Origin: Calocera cornea HHB12733
Lineage: Eukaryota > Basidiomycota > Dacrymycetes > Dacrymycetales > Dacrymycetaceae
Length of the DNA stretch: 45,077 nt
Assembly: GCA_001632435.1 (NCBI GenBank)
Contig: KV424070.1
Location: 9,163-54,239, forward strand
Direction of reading: 5' to 3'
How positions within the stretch are numbered: the first letter of the stretch is position 1; each line of letters begins with the position of its first letter. The translations under genes were made by a program, and so were the position numbers. Shown in pieces: positions 21,423 through 32,781 of the stretch. A model generated the notes under the pieces. That model saw nothing but the letters and a program-made list of their open reading frames with translations, was not told the origin of the DNA and did not search any database.

Positions 21423-21740
21423 TTTACCTAGATCTATACCGTATGATGACATGCTGTTTCCGCATGTTTTGCAAGTCTATACCTTCAGGGACAGGTACTG
21501 TACTCCTCTGTATATCTACGCATGACCATTGACTCAGCGGACATGTTTCAATCCTTCCATGTACACGTGCGCTGGTGTTAACCGCGGGAATAATAACGAA
21601 AGGAAGCTGTCACAGGAAGACGCTGGAAGATGAAGGTGTCGGCGCTTTCGGACTGCGTTGCCTCCGACGGGCTGAAGGCCATTCTAACACCGTTCGCGTC
21701 GGCACTTGACTCCCAGCGTTATCACAACATGTCTTGAACG

Positions 21741-21750
21741 TATTTAAGCG
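21741..21750 (+). promoter_or_regulatory. TATA-like box of copy 3
   Basis: TATTTAAGCG about 125 bp before the copy 3 ATG, conserved in position and sequence with copy 2; followed by conserved CAATCGGTCGCTGCTC. Confidence 0.5.
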
Positions 21751-21866
21751 GACAATCGGTCGCTGCTCTATGCCCTGTGCAAGTTTGCCGACCTCCCCCC
21801 TGGCCTGACTGACTGACTTTCCCTCCCTTTATCGCCGCCGACCAGCTCTTGCGCACTTCCCTCACG

Positions 21867-23747
21867 ATGCCGATCACTATAAACGACCTCTTTCGAGGTC
21901 ATATTGCCGACAAGTATGCATGTCGTGCTATAGCCAAATATTGCGAAGAACGACAGGTGACGGTGGAACAACTCAATGTGGAATGGGCGAAGGAAGATCA
22001 CAGGAAGACTGCGGAAGCTCGGAACTCGTTTTCACGGTGGATTCAACGTACATATCCCTCGGCAATTGCAACGATCATGAACGATATGTGGCCGGGAGGC
22101 AACGCCTTGGAAGATTTGGAAGAACCCCAGCAGAGCCTCTGGAACCGGTTCCTGAGAGACACGAAGTGGACCCCGCCGGTTCAGAAGAGAAAGCCCGCGA
22201 AGATGGCAACCCCAAGCAGCTCGGGAAGCACAGCGCCAGAACCCTCACCGGAGGACTTGGACCTTGGAGAGATTGAGATCTTGGTGCAATGCGCCCTCGA
22301 CGAAGCCCTGGACACTTTAGAAGGAATCCATATGGATGGAGACTTTCTGGTTCGCCTGCTCAGAACCGAGTTGGATCACACGGTAGACCCTGTATCTCGC
22401 CGAGTCCCAGCCCAGCCAAACGTCGCAAACCTGTCGACTGCTCTTCGGAAGATACTGTTCAGGGCGCACGCAGCTTTCATGGTGTGGTCTCGCATGCTGG
22501 ACATTCTAGAAACCCTCGAGGCACCGCGGCGGGAAATAACCACAGGATCGGCTCTGGTTGCGGAATGCGCTCAAGATGCCGAATTCTTCTGGGAGGCATT
22601 CAGTCTGCTGACAAACATGCAGGCTCTCTTAATGAGAATACAAGGACCAGAGCTGATGCTTGCATTCGCTGCCCTGCCCCAGTTTGCGAGCTGTTTCGAC
22701 ACGGTTCCAACGTTCACACTCTCCCCGGATGGGAATCACACCCTCAATGCGACTCAGTCGGGTCCCACGGTAATGAAGCTGTCTAAGCACCTCATATCGA
22801 GGTTTTGTTTGAGTATTCCTGCTATCCCCGATCTTGGCATGCAACTTCCTCTTCTGCAGTACTTCGAAACCTGTACACAGGAAGAGAGAGCTCAAATTCC
22901 AGAGCACATCCTGGACATGTTTGGTCGACTGGCTCCAACTCTCTACATTCTTTACTTCTTCAGCTTTCAGCCCGGTGCAAGCCATCCTATCGCCTTGGAC
23001 ATGGGAAGCCTCTATGTGCAATTTTTGAAGTCCAATCCCTTGCCCAGACCATCAGACATTGACCCGGACGGCGGCTATCAACATTCTCTTCTCCAGGCAG
23101 CAACTATCAAATCCAATGTGTTCGACTACGCTGAAGAGCTTGGCAGCGAATACGAGGCAAGTATTCCATTCTGGATCGTCAAGATGGAGTTGAGTGTGCT
23201 GGAAAGGATCCTAGACGAAACGACCATTCCGGATGTACTCAGGACACCCCAAGTTCTCCAACAGCCGTCTGAGTGCATCCGGTTCTGGAAGGGTGTTTCG
23301 AGGAGCCTCATGGATGCATGTGGACGCCACAAGTTGACGGAATCGTTTCTGCAAGGAGCAGAGTTCGGTTTCTATCTCCGCATGATGAGCCATGAGAGGG
23401 CCTCTGGCCCGTCCAGTTCTAGCGATCCTCGGATGGCTCCGCCGAAGAAGAAAGTCATCAATGTACCTCGCAAGCAAGCCAAGCTATTCAGGAAGATTTT
23501 CGCCGACGCGCCTCCGGCCAACATCAAGTGGTCCGAGCTGGAGACGGCGATGCGTGGCAGTGGCTTCGACGTTGTTCGAATCGCCGGGACCGCGGTCAGA
23601 TTTCAGCCCCAGGACAACAGGGATCGACCGGTTGTTCTATATCGTCCTCATCCTGGCAAGGAGCTCAGCCCGCAGAAGGTCAAGGAGATTGCGCGGGTGC
23701 TGGGGAAGAGGTATGGCTGGACAGCTAACATGTTTGTTGGAGCGTAA
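21867..23747 (+). CDS. Copy 3 of HicA-like C-terminal domain family protein, 626 aa
   Basis: Intron-less frame beginning MPITINDLFRGHIADKY; the in-frame codons before this ATG belong to the conserved leader. It aligns with copies 1 and 2 along its whole length and is intact. The C-terminal HicA-like segment (KWSELETAMRGSGFDVV, GTAVRFQP, RPHPGKELSPQKVKE) is the most diverged of the three, while the N-terminal and middle parts are closest to copy 2. As in the paralogs, the position of the bacterial catalytic histidine is occupied by Ala. No signal peptide or membrane segment. Function unknown; conservation of the frame in all three copies argues for selection. Confidence 0.85.
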   Translation: MPITINDLFRGHIADKYACRAIAKYCEERQVTVEQLNVEWAKEDHRKTAEARNSFSRWIQRTYPSAIATIMNDMWPGGNALEDLEEPQQSLWNRFLRDTKWTPPVQKRKPAKMATPSSSGSTAPEPSPEDLDLGEIEILVQCALDEALDTLEGIHMDGDFLVRLLRTELDHTVDPVSRRVPAQPNVANLSTALRKILFRAHAAFMVWSRMLDILETLEAPRREITTGSALVAECAQDAEFFWEAFSLLTNMQALLMRIQGPELMLAFAALPQFASCFDTVPTFTLSPDGNHTLNATQSGPTVMKLSKHLISRFCLSIPAIPDLGMQLPLLQYFETCTQEERAQIPEHILDMFGRLAPTLYILYFFSFQPGASHPIALDMGSLYVQFLKSNPLPRPSDIDPDGGYQHSLLQAATIKSNVFDYAEELGSEYEASIPFWIVKMELSVLERILDETTIPDVLRTPQVLQQPSECIRFWKGVSRSLMDACGRHKLTESFLQGAEFGFYLRMMSHERASGPSSSSDPRMAPPKKKVINVPRKQAKLFRKIFADAPPANIKWSELETAMRGSGFDVVRIAGTAVRFQPQDNRDRPVVLYRPHPGKELSPQKVKEIARVLGKRYGWTANMFVGA

Positions 23748-24175
23748 TACGGGTAGGGGTTGGACCTATGCTACTCATGCTTGACACATACCGCACGACT
23801 TTACGACGGCTTTCCTATTTTGATGCAACCTGTAACATCTAACTTGGGTGAGCCACGCATGCCAATGGAGACAGACAGCTTGTTCCGCCATTGAGCACAT
23901 TGAACCGTGCAGAGCAGCCACGTAAATCACAGCCAAACAACATTATTTTCTTCCACTCCACGATTTAGACAAAAGGTATAGAGGGAGCGCCACTAGTAGA
24001 GCTACAAAAGAGAGAAATCGTTCCGCAATCGTTCGTCATCATGGTATACTAGTAAAAGCAAGGGGAACGCAAGGGGGCCAGCCGAGTAAGGAATGTAGGG
24101 ACAAGACAGACAGCGTTTTGCGCAGAATCCAAGTGGAGGGCGGGCGGGGATCGATGACTGACTTCAGCAGTGGGC
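23748..24175. other. Intergenic region between convergent copy 3 and PH-protein genes
   Basis: About 430 bp holding both 3' ends. The first ~100 bp still resembles the 3' flank of copy 1 in places (TATGCTAC, CTTTCCTAT). No gene seen. Confidence 0.5.
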
Positions 24176-25679
24176 TCAACGATGAGCATCGACCACGCCT
24201 CCCGCACCGCGGGTTCTCTCAATGAGCGCCCTCAGGGCACTTAGCCACTTGATCTCCTCCTCCTCACTCGGAGCACACAGGATGTATGCTCGCTCGGGTG
24301 TGATGACCTTGAAGACATGCGCATCCTCCGGTGCGAGACCGGAAGTGTCGACGATGCTCGGTTGTGGTGGAGAATGCGGCAGATGGGGGATGTGATGGTG
24401 TTGCTTCGGGTCGGGCGGCGCGTATTCAACGGCATGCAGGATTTGGGAGATCGGAATGGATCGGTGTGATTTCGTGTCCTGCCAAAGGAAGGTCAGCCTG
24501 CATATCATGGCGAATCAGGCTGCGAACGTACCATGTGGCTCTTTCCGTACTCCAAGCCCGATTCCTTCAGCACGAACCACCTCTTCCTCCACCCCTTCCT
24601 CTTTCCCATCTTTGTCATGTACCCTTGCAAGATCGGCCTGTTCGGATCGCGCCTCACCCCACGGGGTACAGTGGTCCCTCCCGGAGAATATGCCGGCATC
24701 GGGCTGATGGATGTTGCAGGCGAGGGCGGTACAGCGGGTGATGCAGCGGTAGAACCAGCGCGTTGCCTGTTTGGGATAACAGGAGAGTGGGGCGAGCGAT
24801 GGTCGTCCGAGTCCGAGCTCGTGCCAATGGGTGGCGACATGTGCTTGGTATTGAGCGAGATCGGCGGTGGGAGAGGCCCGTTCAGCTGGCTGGTGACAGA
24901 CGCGGGCCCGGCAACGTTCATCGCGCTCTCGAGCTCCTCGGCCTCTTCCTCCTTCGCATCGCGGGCGACCTCACGCAGGCCACGTACCCACTCCTGCGCC
25001 TCTTGCTCGGTCTCGGCGCGGAGGTAGAATGTGCGGGACGGCGTGATAAGCGCAAACGCATGCCCGTATTTCTTGAGGTCGACGGGCTGGACTGCAGAGA
25101 TGTTCGCGGTGGGCAGGAGATGGAGAAGGCGGTACTCCGCGTTGGACTTGTAGTACGCCAACTTGGCGCCACGCAGCACGAACCAGCGTTTTTTCCAAGT
25201 CTTGTGAGGAAAGTCAGGATGTATGCGCTGCATGAAGGTCGGAACGGACGCACCTTACGACGCTCGCCTTTCTTGAACAGATATCCGGTCTTGATAACGG
25301 TCTCCTCTCTCAAGGCGCCCTCGTCGACCTCCCCCTCACTCGCCTCCACTTCCTCGTCCTCCTCCGACTCACTGCCGTCCGGCGCATCTCTTCCCTCTTC
25401 AATGACGCCCAAAGTGCTTCCGCCCTCGCTAAAGCTTGGCATTGTGTGATGAGCGACTGTCGGGCTATGCATGGCGCTCGTATCCGAGTCGGACTCGCTG
25501 GAGAACGTGCTGGGGTAGGTGATGTTGCTCGTGCTGATGGCGCGCACGGTACGCTTGGATGGCGTGCGATTGGGGATCGGCATGGGAGCCGGAGCGGTCA
25601 TAGACAGCTTCCTATGCACCTCCTGCGGTGAAGGGGGAGCAACGGCCGCGACCGGCTGGGGCGCTGCTTGGGTCGACAT
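24176..25679 (-). CDS. Tandem pleckstrin-homology domain protein, 465 aa
   Basis: Three exons, 25254-25679, 24532-25200 and 24176-24478, with two 53-nt introns, each splitting the front of a PH domain. Splicing gives KGERRKTWKKRWFVLRGAK (PH1, about 131-232) and GWRKRWFVLKESGLEY joined to DTKSHRSIPISQIL (PH2, about 333-460). Both domains carry the K-x(n)-K/R-x-R-W-F basic motif that binds phosphoinositides in the family and the terminal Trp helix (EWVRGLREVAR; KWLSALRALIE). An acidic segment (SESEEDEEVEASEGEVDEG) precedes PH1, and a Ser/Pro-rich linker joins the domains. The start is MSTQAAPQP. Probably a cytosolic adaptor recruited to phosphoinositide-containing membranes; binding specificity cannot be read from the sequence. 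Confidence 0.88.
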
Positions 25680-26775
25680 GGTCTTGGGTGGTCGCACTCG
25701 TTAGGGTCGTAATGGTAGTCGTGGAGGATGGTCGAGGTAGGCAGGGAGAGGAGGGAAGGCCCTCACGGGGGGGGTGACACGACCCGATCGCGGATTGTGT
25801 GGGTTATTAGTGTAGGGGTGCAGGAAGGACAGGCCAGAAAAGGTGGGGAATGCGTCCGCCTCCGTGGGCCACCGTCCCTCGCGTGGTGGGGGCGACACCT
25901 GACGTGCGCGGTTTCGTCCAATCGGCTAGGGACCACTGTCAATTTTCTTCGTTGCAGACAGCTTCGGGGTGCAAACCTCGCGGCCGGGCTGCCCCAGATG
26001 GAAGGCAGTCAGATGGCGGGGTGGATGGCGAGCAAATGCAGGTCGGGGAGGATACGGCAGGCAGGTCTGAGCCAGGGTCCGTCTCACCCGGTTGGAATGC
26101 GACGAGAAGGCGTGCAATGCGCAAAGATTCGCTCGCGAGCAGGCGACTTCTGTCCAAGCCTTTCCCAGCTGACAATACGAACCCTGCCGTCGGCGGAGAA
26201 GACAATAGCAGGCGTGGAGCCTATCTGGTGCTTCGTCCGCCGGGTCGTGCGCTTTACGCTGAATGATATATGCTGGCGCGCCGAGCGGTGCGGGCCATCC
26301 AGGGATCTGCATGGCCCCTTGGTGACGTCGACGACCCCGTATCCAGCGAGGCGATGCCTGCAAAGTCAATTGTATGCACGCCGACATGGCGGCCCAAACA
26401 CCCTGTTGCAGATAGTACAGGAGCCCTTGACACTGCTGCAATATGCCAGAACCATGATTTGCTATGTTGTCTGCTATGCTGGCCTTGCTCCAACGGGATC
26501 ACACCGACGAAAATTTGCAGTCCCGCTCCGATCACAATACCGATCATGCAGCGGGCGCAATGCCGGCAGATCACATGTCGGCCTTTTCCGGATTGTTCGA
26601 TGGTGTTTGGTCTTCATCAGAATTACGCGCTCTGCGCTGTTCATGGCATACGACATCGATTATCTCAACGTCATGACTGAAACGACGACTTCAAGGAACT
26701 GTTTAAGAATTGGAATCATTCTACGCCCGATCTTCTGCACCACATTCGCTCTGGGCTCCGCGAGGCGTATCACGC
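25680..26775. other. Intergenic region, no gene recognised
   Basis: About 1.1 kb upstream of the PH-protein gene and downstream of the cysteine hydrolase gene. Open frames are present on both strands but lack domains, codon bias or exon partners. Confidence 0.45.
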
Positions 26776-27569
26776 TCAGAAGCTGGTGATGTTCGCAGCA
26801 TAGTTGTGCGCCCTGTTGAGCATGTCGATCTCCGTGAAGTACTGGGCGAACCACTCGGTCCAGTACGGCGCGCCGGGGGGCGTGCGCCAGTCGCGCAGAA
26901 GCTCGAAGGCGACCGCGAAGAGGGAGAGCACCTGGATGTTGGGCGACTGGCGCATTCGGTCGTACGCCAGCTCGGCGGTCACTTGGTCAAACGTCCCCGA
27001 GGCATCGCGCACGACGAAGACCTGCTAAGTGTAAGGAACATGCTTTGTACGAGAGAGAAGGAGCGTACATCGAAGCCCGCTTCAGCAAGGGACAGGGCGA
27101 GAAAGGCAACGCACACATCGGTAGTGATGCCGGCCAAGATGAGCTGGGTCTTGTTCGTCGCATACACCGCGTTTTGGAAGTCCTCGTTGTCCCATGCATC
27201 GACCTGCCCGGGCCGCATGACGAGGGTCGCATTCGGGTGATCGTTCAGGATCTGCAGCGGCAGAGGGCCGTTCAGCCCCGTCTGCGCCGAGGTCGACAGC
27301 ACCGTCGTGAGGTTCATGATGTTGCCGAGCGCGGAGAGGGCGAAGACGTTGTTCCGGAACTGGATGGGCTCGATGTCGTGCACGAGCTGGAAGAGGCCGG
27401 ACTGGTGGTCAACCATCAGAAGGGCGGCGTTGTCCTTGTCGAGGCGGTTGTAGGTGAACCCTGCGGGCACGCGGTCAGGAAAGGCTGGCGCAGCGGTGAG
27501 ATCGGCCTTACCGGACACGCTGGCCAGAGCGCCGAACACGGCGAGAGCGATGCTGAGGAGGCGGAACAT
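26776..27569 (-). CDS. Secreted isochorismatase-like (YcaC-type) cysteine hydrolase, 248 aa
   Basis: Two exons, 27069-27569 and 26776-27021, with a 47-nt intron that restores EAGFDVFVVRDASGTFD. A signal peptide (FRLLSIALAVFGALASVSG) is followed by the isochorismatase fold: LLMVDHQSGLF with catalytic Asp54, MRPGQVDAWDNEDF, and GITTDVCVAFLALSLAEAG with nucleophile Cys153. The central signature is closest to the YcaC branch, hydrolases of uncertain substrate. The basic catalytic residue of the triad, Lys in most members, appears to be Arg119. The C-terminus is complete. An N-terminal signal is unusual, since most family members are cytosolic; it implies secretion or a vacuolar/ER location (inference). 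It may act on an amide or carbamoyl substrate outside the cell. Confidence 0.85.
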
Positions 27570-30488
27570 CGTTAAAGAGATTGCTGAAGTAGACAGAAGA
27601 CTGGTGTAGCGGTTGAGGTGGTTATCACTGTTGCTGGAGGGCCAGTGGCCAGAATGACCTTGCCTTTATATGTTTCAGATGTTTCAAGTGCTCAAAGTAC
27701 GAGCCTTGCGATCTCAGCAAGCCAATACCCATAGTAAGCCGCTTCATCCCTCTAGGTTCGGAGCATCATCCAAAGCACAGGGCGCCCCTTCTTGATTTTC
27801 CAAACAAAGCAACACACTCGCACGGCAAGCAGCACGGCTGGTCGAAAGCAAGCGCCGGGCGCGAAAGAATCGTCCCGCCGGGGCACGGGAACAGACAGAG
27901 TGTGCCAAGGCAAGCATGAGAGGCGAGGAGGAGATGGTTGGGCGGCAGCCTGTGAGGGTCGTCAGTCCCACGTATGGTACGGCATTGGTCGCATGACGTA
28001 CGCTAAGGCGGTCCGTCCTGAACAGCCAAGCGAAGCGGCCATCCTCATTACCTCACCCACGTGTTCCCCCGCTCATAAAAAGGAATCCCAACCTCGCGAG
28101 ACCTCCTGATCAGGGTTGCCGCCCACCCACCGGCGGCAAGGTTGTGGGAACTGTGCACCCCAGCCCCCTGCAGCAAGGGTGCCAAGCCCCCGCTGGTCTG
28201 GTTCTCAATTCTCCGCGGGATCTTGGCGCGAAGGAGGCGGAAGACGCGCCCGCTTACGTAGCTGCTGAGGTGAGCCAGAAAAACTCGACTTCTCCGGCAT
28301 CTCGAGCAAAGGGCGAAATCATTGTCAATGAAATACGTTGAATGCAGCGTGTTGTGTCTTCTGGAATGAGAGCATAAGCCGAGCCGAGCTGAGTCAATGA
28401 ACCAGACCACCTGGTCATCCTGGCGTGCAATGTTAGAGATCCACACTGCCGCGGGAAAGGAAGCAGCTTTGGAACTTACAAAGCAAGAAGCACGCGGAAT
28501 GTCGCCTGACGCTCAGTGGTGCCCTGAGTGCGCGTTGATCGAGAATCCAATTTCTCACGGCCCTGCCCCGGGCAACAGCATCTCGCATGTCGATTGTGGT
28601 TCTCCATGCGCCGAGCGTTGTATGAGACTTGAATGTCCTGGGGGGGCATGGGCGCGGAGCAATCCGGGGTCGACCATCTCCCGAGGGGCGCTAGGATGAT
28701 CTTTGATCGCGCTGCGCCGCAACGGGCATTGATCGTACAGTATGCACACCGCGGATCCATGAGCAGTTGGGGATCGTACGATGCCGGCGAACAGGGCAGC
28801 CTTGGGGAGAAGCGACCCTTTTGTCCGAGACGCAAATACTGCTGAGTGCTGAGTGCAGCTGCAGGGCGCGGTTGTTCGCTTGCTTCCCCCCTCGCCCCTT
28901 GGATGCAGCCGACACTTGCTCTATATTGCTGTCGAAGCCTGGAGCATCGATCGAACTGATAACAACGCGACAAGCAAGTAGACGCCCAGCCAAGGAGTAG
29001 CGACATTTCGAGGGGCTAACTCGGTCCATGCGCAGGACAGACAGATAAGCCGGTTGCGGAGAGCCATTGGGTCGACAGGAGTATACGTACAGCCCACCCC
29101 GAGCTATACCGCTACAGTCCCCCTTTGGCGGTCGAGTTCGCCGTCGGAGGACGTGGGTAACAACGGCTGGGCTGGAGGCAACTGCCGACCGCAATGTCAG
29201 ACCAGCAAGTGGCAGAAGACGTCGAAGTTGCATCCATACGGGTGGTACATATGTCCTGTTGAGTCACCCTCGACCCCGGTCCGAGGAGATCGGCATCAGA
29301 TGACAGCGGGGCGGTCTAGCGAGCAAGCACGCCGACAGGGCCGTCCAGACCGTCGCCTCTCACCGCCCAATGGGTTGCGCTCAGGAACGCGCGAGGCTAG
29401 AAGCCGAAGTTCGGGGATGGACGCGCCCTAAAAACCTGCTCGCTGGTCAGGGCTGTTACCCCGCAGTTCTGAAGAGGGATGAGAGACACGAACATTGGGC
29501 GGTCAGGGTAGCGAGGCCTCTGGCTGGGTGGGGTGGGGGAGTGCAGCGAGAGCCGGGCGGGCGGGTCTCGCCCCGTGAGCGCGGGAGCAAAGGTAGGGAC
29601 AGGGAGGAGAGAGAGGGGGCGGTGGAGCAGCCGGGGGCACGGAGACGGGAGCATCGTGGCGTAATTATGTGCGCGTCCGGGCCACACTACTACCACCGCG
29701 GCCAGACTCACCGCCGCTCCCATTCGAACTGCACAACGGGGCGCCACAGAACGAAGCCCACCCAGCGCCTTACGCACACGAGAAGCAGCACAACGCACAG
29801 CCGACTGCACCTTTTCCCGCATCTGCACTCTCCGCCCTCACATCCTCCTCTTTCTCCGTCGACCGGGTTATCGCACTCTGACCACCTCTGACAACGACGA
29901 CGACCGTCCCGGACCCTCTTTAGTGGAGACGACGACTGTGGGAAGGCGTCACTACCCCGCGTCCTCCATTTCCGACCCGAAACCGCGCGCGCGTCCATTG
30001 TCACCCATCATCGCCCGTCTCTGCTCTGTCTACCCCCGTGCACAGACAACGGAACACCTCTCCGACGACTCACCGCCGTGCATCGCCAAGCCCGAGCACT
30101 GCTTTCGGCCTCCTCCCTGCGCCTCAGTCCCCGCCCGCGCTGACTCTCTCCTCCCACAAACTACTTCTGCCTGACACCCCCAATCTCTGATCCTATCTTC
30201 GACTCTATCACGACCGCCGCTCATCGCGAGAACCCTCCCCGACCCCGAACGCGATCTAATCTCACCAAAGCCTGCCCGGCATCCTCGCCCACCGTGTTTC
30301 AACTCGCATCCCGCATCACCTTCCGGCAAGCGGACAGCTCCTCCCCACCCCTCGCCCGACCCCAGCCCGCACTCTCCAGCCTGGCCGCCTCCTCCGCCGT
30401 GCGTAGCTCGACCACGCCCGCGCTGGCCTCTGCAGCTGGTGCGGTGCCGCCCGCGCGACCCGGGGCTCGCCCGGCCCCGCCTCTCAGG
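27570..30488. other. Long intergenic region between divergent genes, no gene recognised
   Basis: 2.9 kb separating the hydrolase and RhoGAP starts. The proximal 150 bp should be the hydrolase promoter (CCTTATAT-like sequence near 27663). The last ~700 bp is pyrimidine-rich on the plus strand and reads like a RhoGAP promoter/5' UTR. An 8-bp inverted repeat TTGCCGCC/GGCGGCAA lies at about 28114-28138. Several 100-180 codon open frames occur on both strands but show no domain, signal or partner exon. Confidence 0.4.
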
Positions 30489-32138
30489 ATGCAGAGCACC
30501 GACTCGGACGGGAGCCCCCCGCCGCCCACCAGGGCAGGGCTCAAGGCGTGGTGGAAGCAGTTCACCGTCCTCCAACGAGTGAAACGCGATGCGCAGGCTG
30601 CGAAGCAGGGTGAGCTCCGTTCCTATACTCAAGCTCCTGGACGGAAGCTGATATTCACTACAGCAGGAACTGATCCGAACGCCCCGCCCACCGCACTGTC
30701 AGCGGGGAAGGTGTTCGGCGTCCCGCTCAGAGAGAGCTTGAAGTACGCCAGCGTGCAAATCAGCACTGCGGACCAGAACGGCGAGCTCTACGTGTGGGGC
30801 TACGTGCCCGTCGTCGTTGCAAAATGGTGTGCTCGCTTAACGTTTCATCTCCACACCAGTCACTAATATGGTTGCGAAGTGGATTATACCTGAAGGAGAA
30901 CGCAACCGAGGTCCCCGGGACATTCCGCGTGTCCGGCTCCGCCAAGCGCATGCGCGACCTGCAAGCGACGTTCGAGAAGCCGCCCAAATACGGCAAGAGC
31001 CTCGACTGGAAGAAGGAGCACTACACGACGCACGACGTCGCGAGCGTGTTCCGGCGGTACCTCACCCAGATGCCCGAGCCTGTGATACCCCACCAGCTAT
31101 ACCACCAGTTTCGGGATACCATGGGTGCGTCGTCCTCTCCCGCCCGCATGCCCGCGGAGCCTATTCTGACAGGGTCGGGAACAGCCAAGAAGCCGTTCGA
31201 TAGGGACCAGGCGATCAAGACCTATCAGAGGCTCATACGCAGCATGCCGCGCGCGAACCAGTATCTGCTGCTGTATGTGCTTGATTTACTGAGCGTGTTC
31301 GCGAGGAAGAGCGATGTGAACCTCATGCCGGCGTCGAGTGCGTCCCTTATCTGCATGCATATATGCGCGCTTCTGACCCAGCTTCATAGATCTGGCGCTT
31401 ATATTTCGTCCTGGGCTCATATCGCATCCTTCGCACGAGCTCTCACCCGAAGAGCATCAACTATCGCTCCAGGTACTCGAGTTCCTCATCGCTCAGCAAG
31501 ACTACTTCATGATGGACCTCTCCCCGCCACCCATACCACCCACCCCGTCCGTCGAGGCCCCGCAACCACAGTTCCCCGTCCCAGCGCAACCTCCAATTCC
31601 GGCACCAGTCAACACCTCTGCTGCGGCAGCCATGTCCAGTGCGCAGACGGGTGATGCGCCTTCACCGGGCGAGGAGTCAAGCGATGTATACATGGTACCC
31701 TCGTCCTCCGACTCGGATCCACCGAGCGGAGGGTGGAAGCTCATCTCCAAAGGGAAGAAGGAGAAGCTTGTGCAGCGCCGGCGGACCACCGAGTCCCGCC
31801 CGTCAAAACGCACCGCGACGCAGTCGGATGCGCCGCGGCGAGGCGGCGCGCTCTCCCCTGTCGTGTCCGAGGAGGGCGAGCTACGCCCCAGCCCAGTGGG
31901 CAGCACGGCCAGTTCGACCGGGGTGAAGCGCTCGCGCACTCTCCCCTCACGGAAAGGCGACAGCCCGGCGACGACGCCTGCCGAACCTGCCACGCGCCCT
32001 CGAGAACGGCGAGAACGCGAGCGGGAACAGCACAAGGCGAACGTGCTGAGCAAGCGGCAGAAACGGCTCAGCCAGCAGCCGGTCGGCGGCGCGCCCCGCG
32101 TCGACGTCGGCCGGAGGGCGGTCGAAGCGCCCACATAG
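30489..32138 (+). CDS. Rho GTPase-activating protein, Sac7/Bag7-like, 476 aa
   Basis: Five exons: 30489-30609, 30664-30826, 30880-31124, 31185-31337 and 31390-32138. Splicing joins VVVAK to CGLYLKENATEV and LMPAS to NLALIFRPGLISHPSHEL, giving a complete RhoGAP domain (about residues 58-265). The arginine finger is Arg111 in PGTFRVSG. The opening KVFGVPLRESLKYASVQIS is characteristic of the fungal Sac7/Bag7 group, which stimulates GTP hydrolysis by Rho1-type GTPases controlling cell wall and actin. N-terminal KAWWKQFTVLQRVKR is also a hallmark of the group. The ~210-residue tail is Ser/Pro-rich with basic patches and likely regulatory. Intron 1 (54 nt) is in frame and stop-free, so retention would add 18 residues. 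Confidence 0.9.
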
Positions 32139-32781
32139 GACTCATTGGACCGTGATTCTTCTCTCATTCTCTGTGTGTTCTGTCTTCCCCTCCCCTTCCT
32201 GTTTGATTGTACTTGTCTGCCTCGCTCCGAAACGATTCAACGGCTCGCTTACAATAAGTAATACCTGCGCTCGCGCGCTGATGTACCACCACACTCCTTC
32301 CTTACGCCCTACGTACGCCCTTTTACCTCCCTCCCGCCTCACGAGAACACTAGCCCTTGCCGTCCGGTAGTACGCTCGGGGGAGTGAGCATAGCTGTGGA
32401 TACGCACGCTGATACCAAACATACGTAGCGATCACGGAATATTCAATTGTTGTATATCTGTCCCAACATGCGCAGGCTCAAAGACGCAGAACGGCCTCAA
32501 CCTAATAAGAGAACACAAGGGTGGAACAAGGATGCAACTCAATCGTGTACCAGGGTCCCATCAAAAGAAGCAAAGAAGCTCTAGGTGCCCTTCTTTTTCT
32601 ACCTCAAAATTCTGACAGGCTCTGACCAGTTTATTCAGCATGGCCGATGTCCTGTCAGAATCCAGTTTTCATCCTTTTAGGCCCACGTACACCGCTCTCA
32701 CCCCTGCTGCCAACGTCCTCCCATCTCCTGCAACAACAATACTCTCTATCCACATCTTACCCCGTCAACTGCAATATCAAA
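32139..32781. other. Intergenic region
   Basis: 3' flank of the RhoGAP gene and upstream region of the small acidic gene; T/C-rich immediately after the RhoGAP stop. No gene seen. Confidence 0.4.

Larger units (their letters stand above)
21180..23747 (+). repeat. Inverted segmental duplication, right arm
   Basis: Carries the kelch tail fragment, the shared intergenic region and copy 3. The unduplicated interior between the arms is about 12.9 kb. The right-hand limit is drawn at the copy 3 stop codon; similarity to the flanks of copies 1 and 2 becomes weak beyond it. Confidence 0.85.

Noticed and set aside
24763..25449. 228-codon plus-strand open frame
   Set aside because: Antisense to the PH-domain gene, whose two PH domains and introns are clear.
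27045..27575. 176-codon plus-strand open frame
   Set aside because: Antisense shadow of the isochorismatase-like gene, rich in Val/Arg/Glu without a domain.
28476..29233. Overlapping minus-strand open frames of 176-180 codons
   Set aside because: No recognisable domain, no splice partners and conflicting frames; not enough to support a gene.
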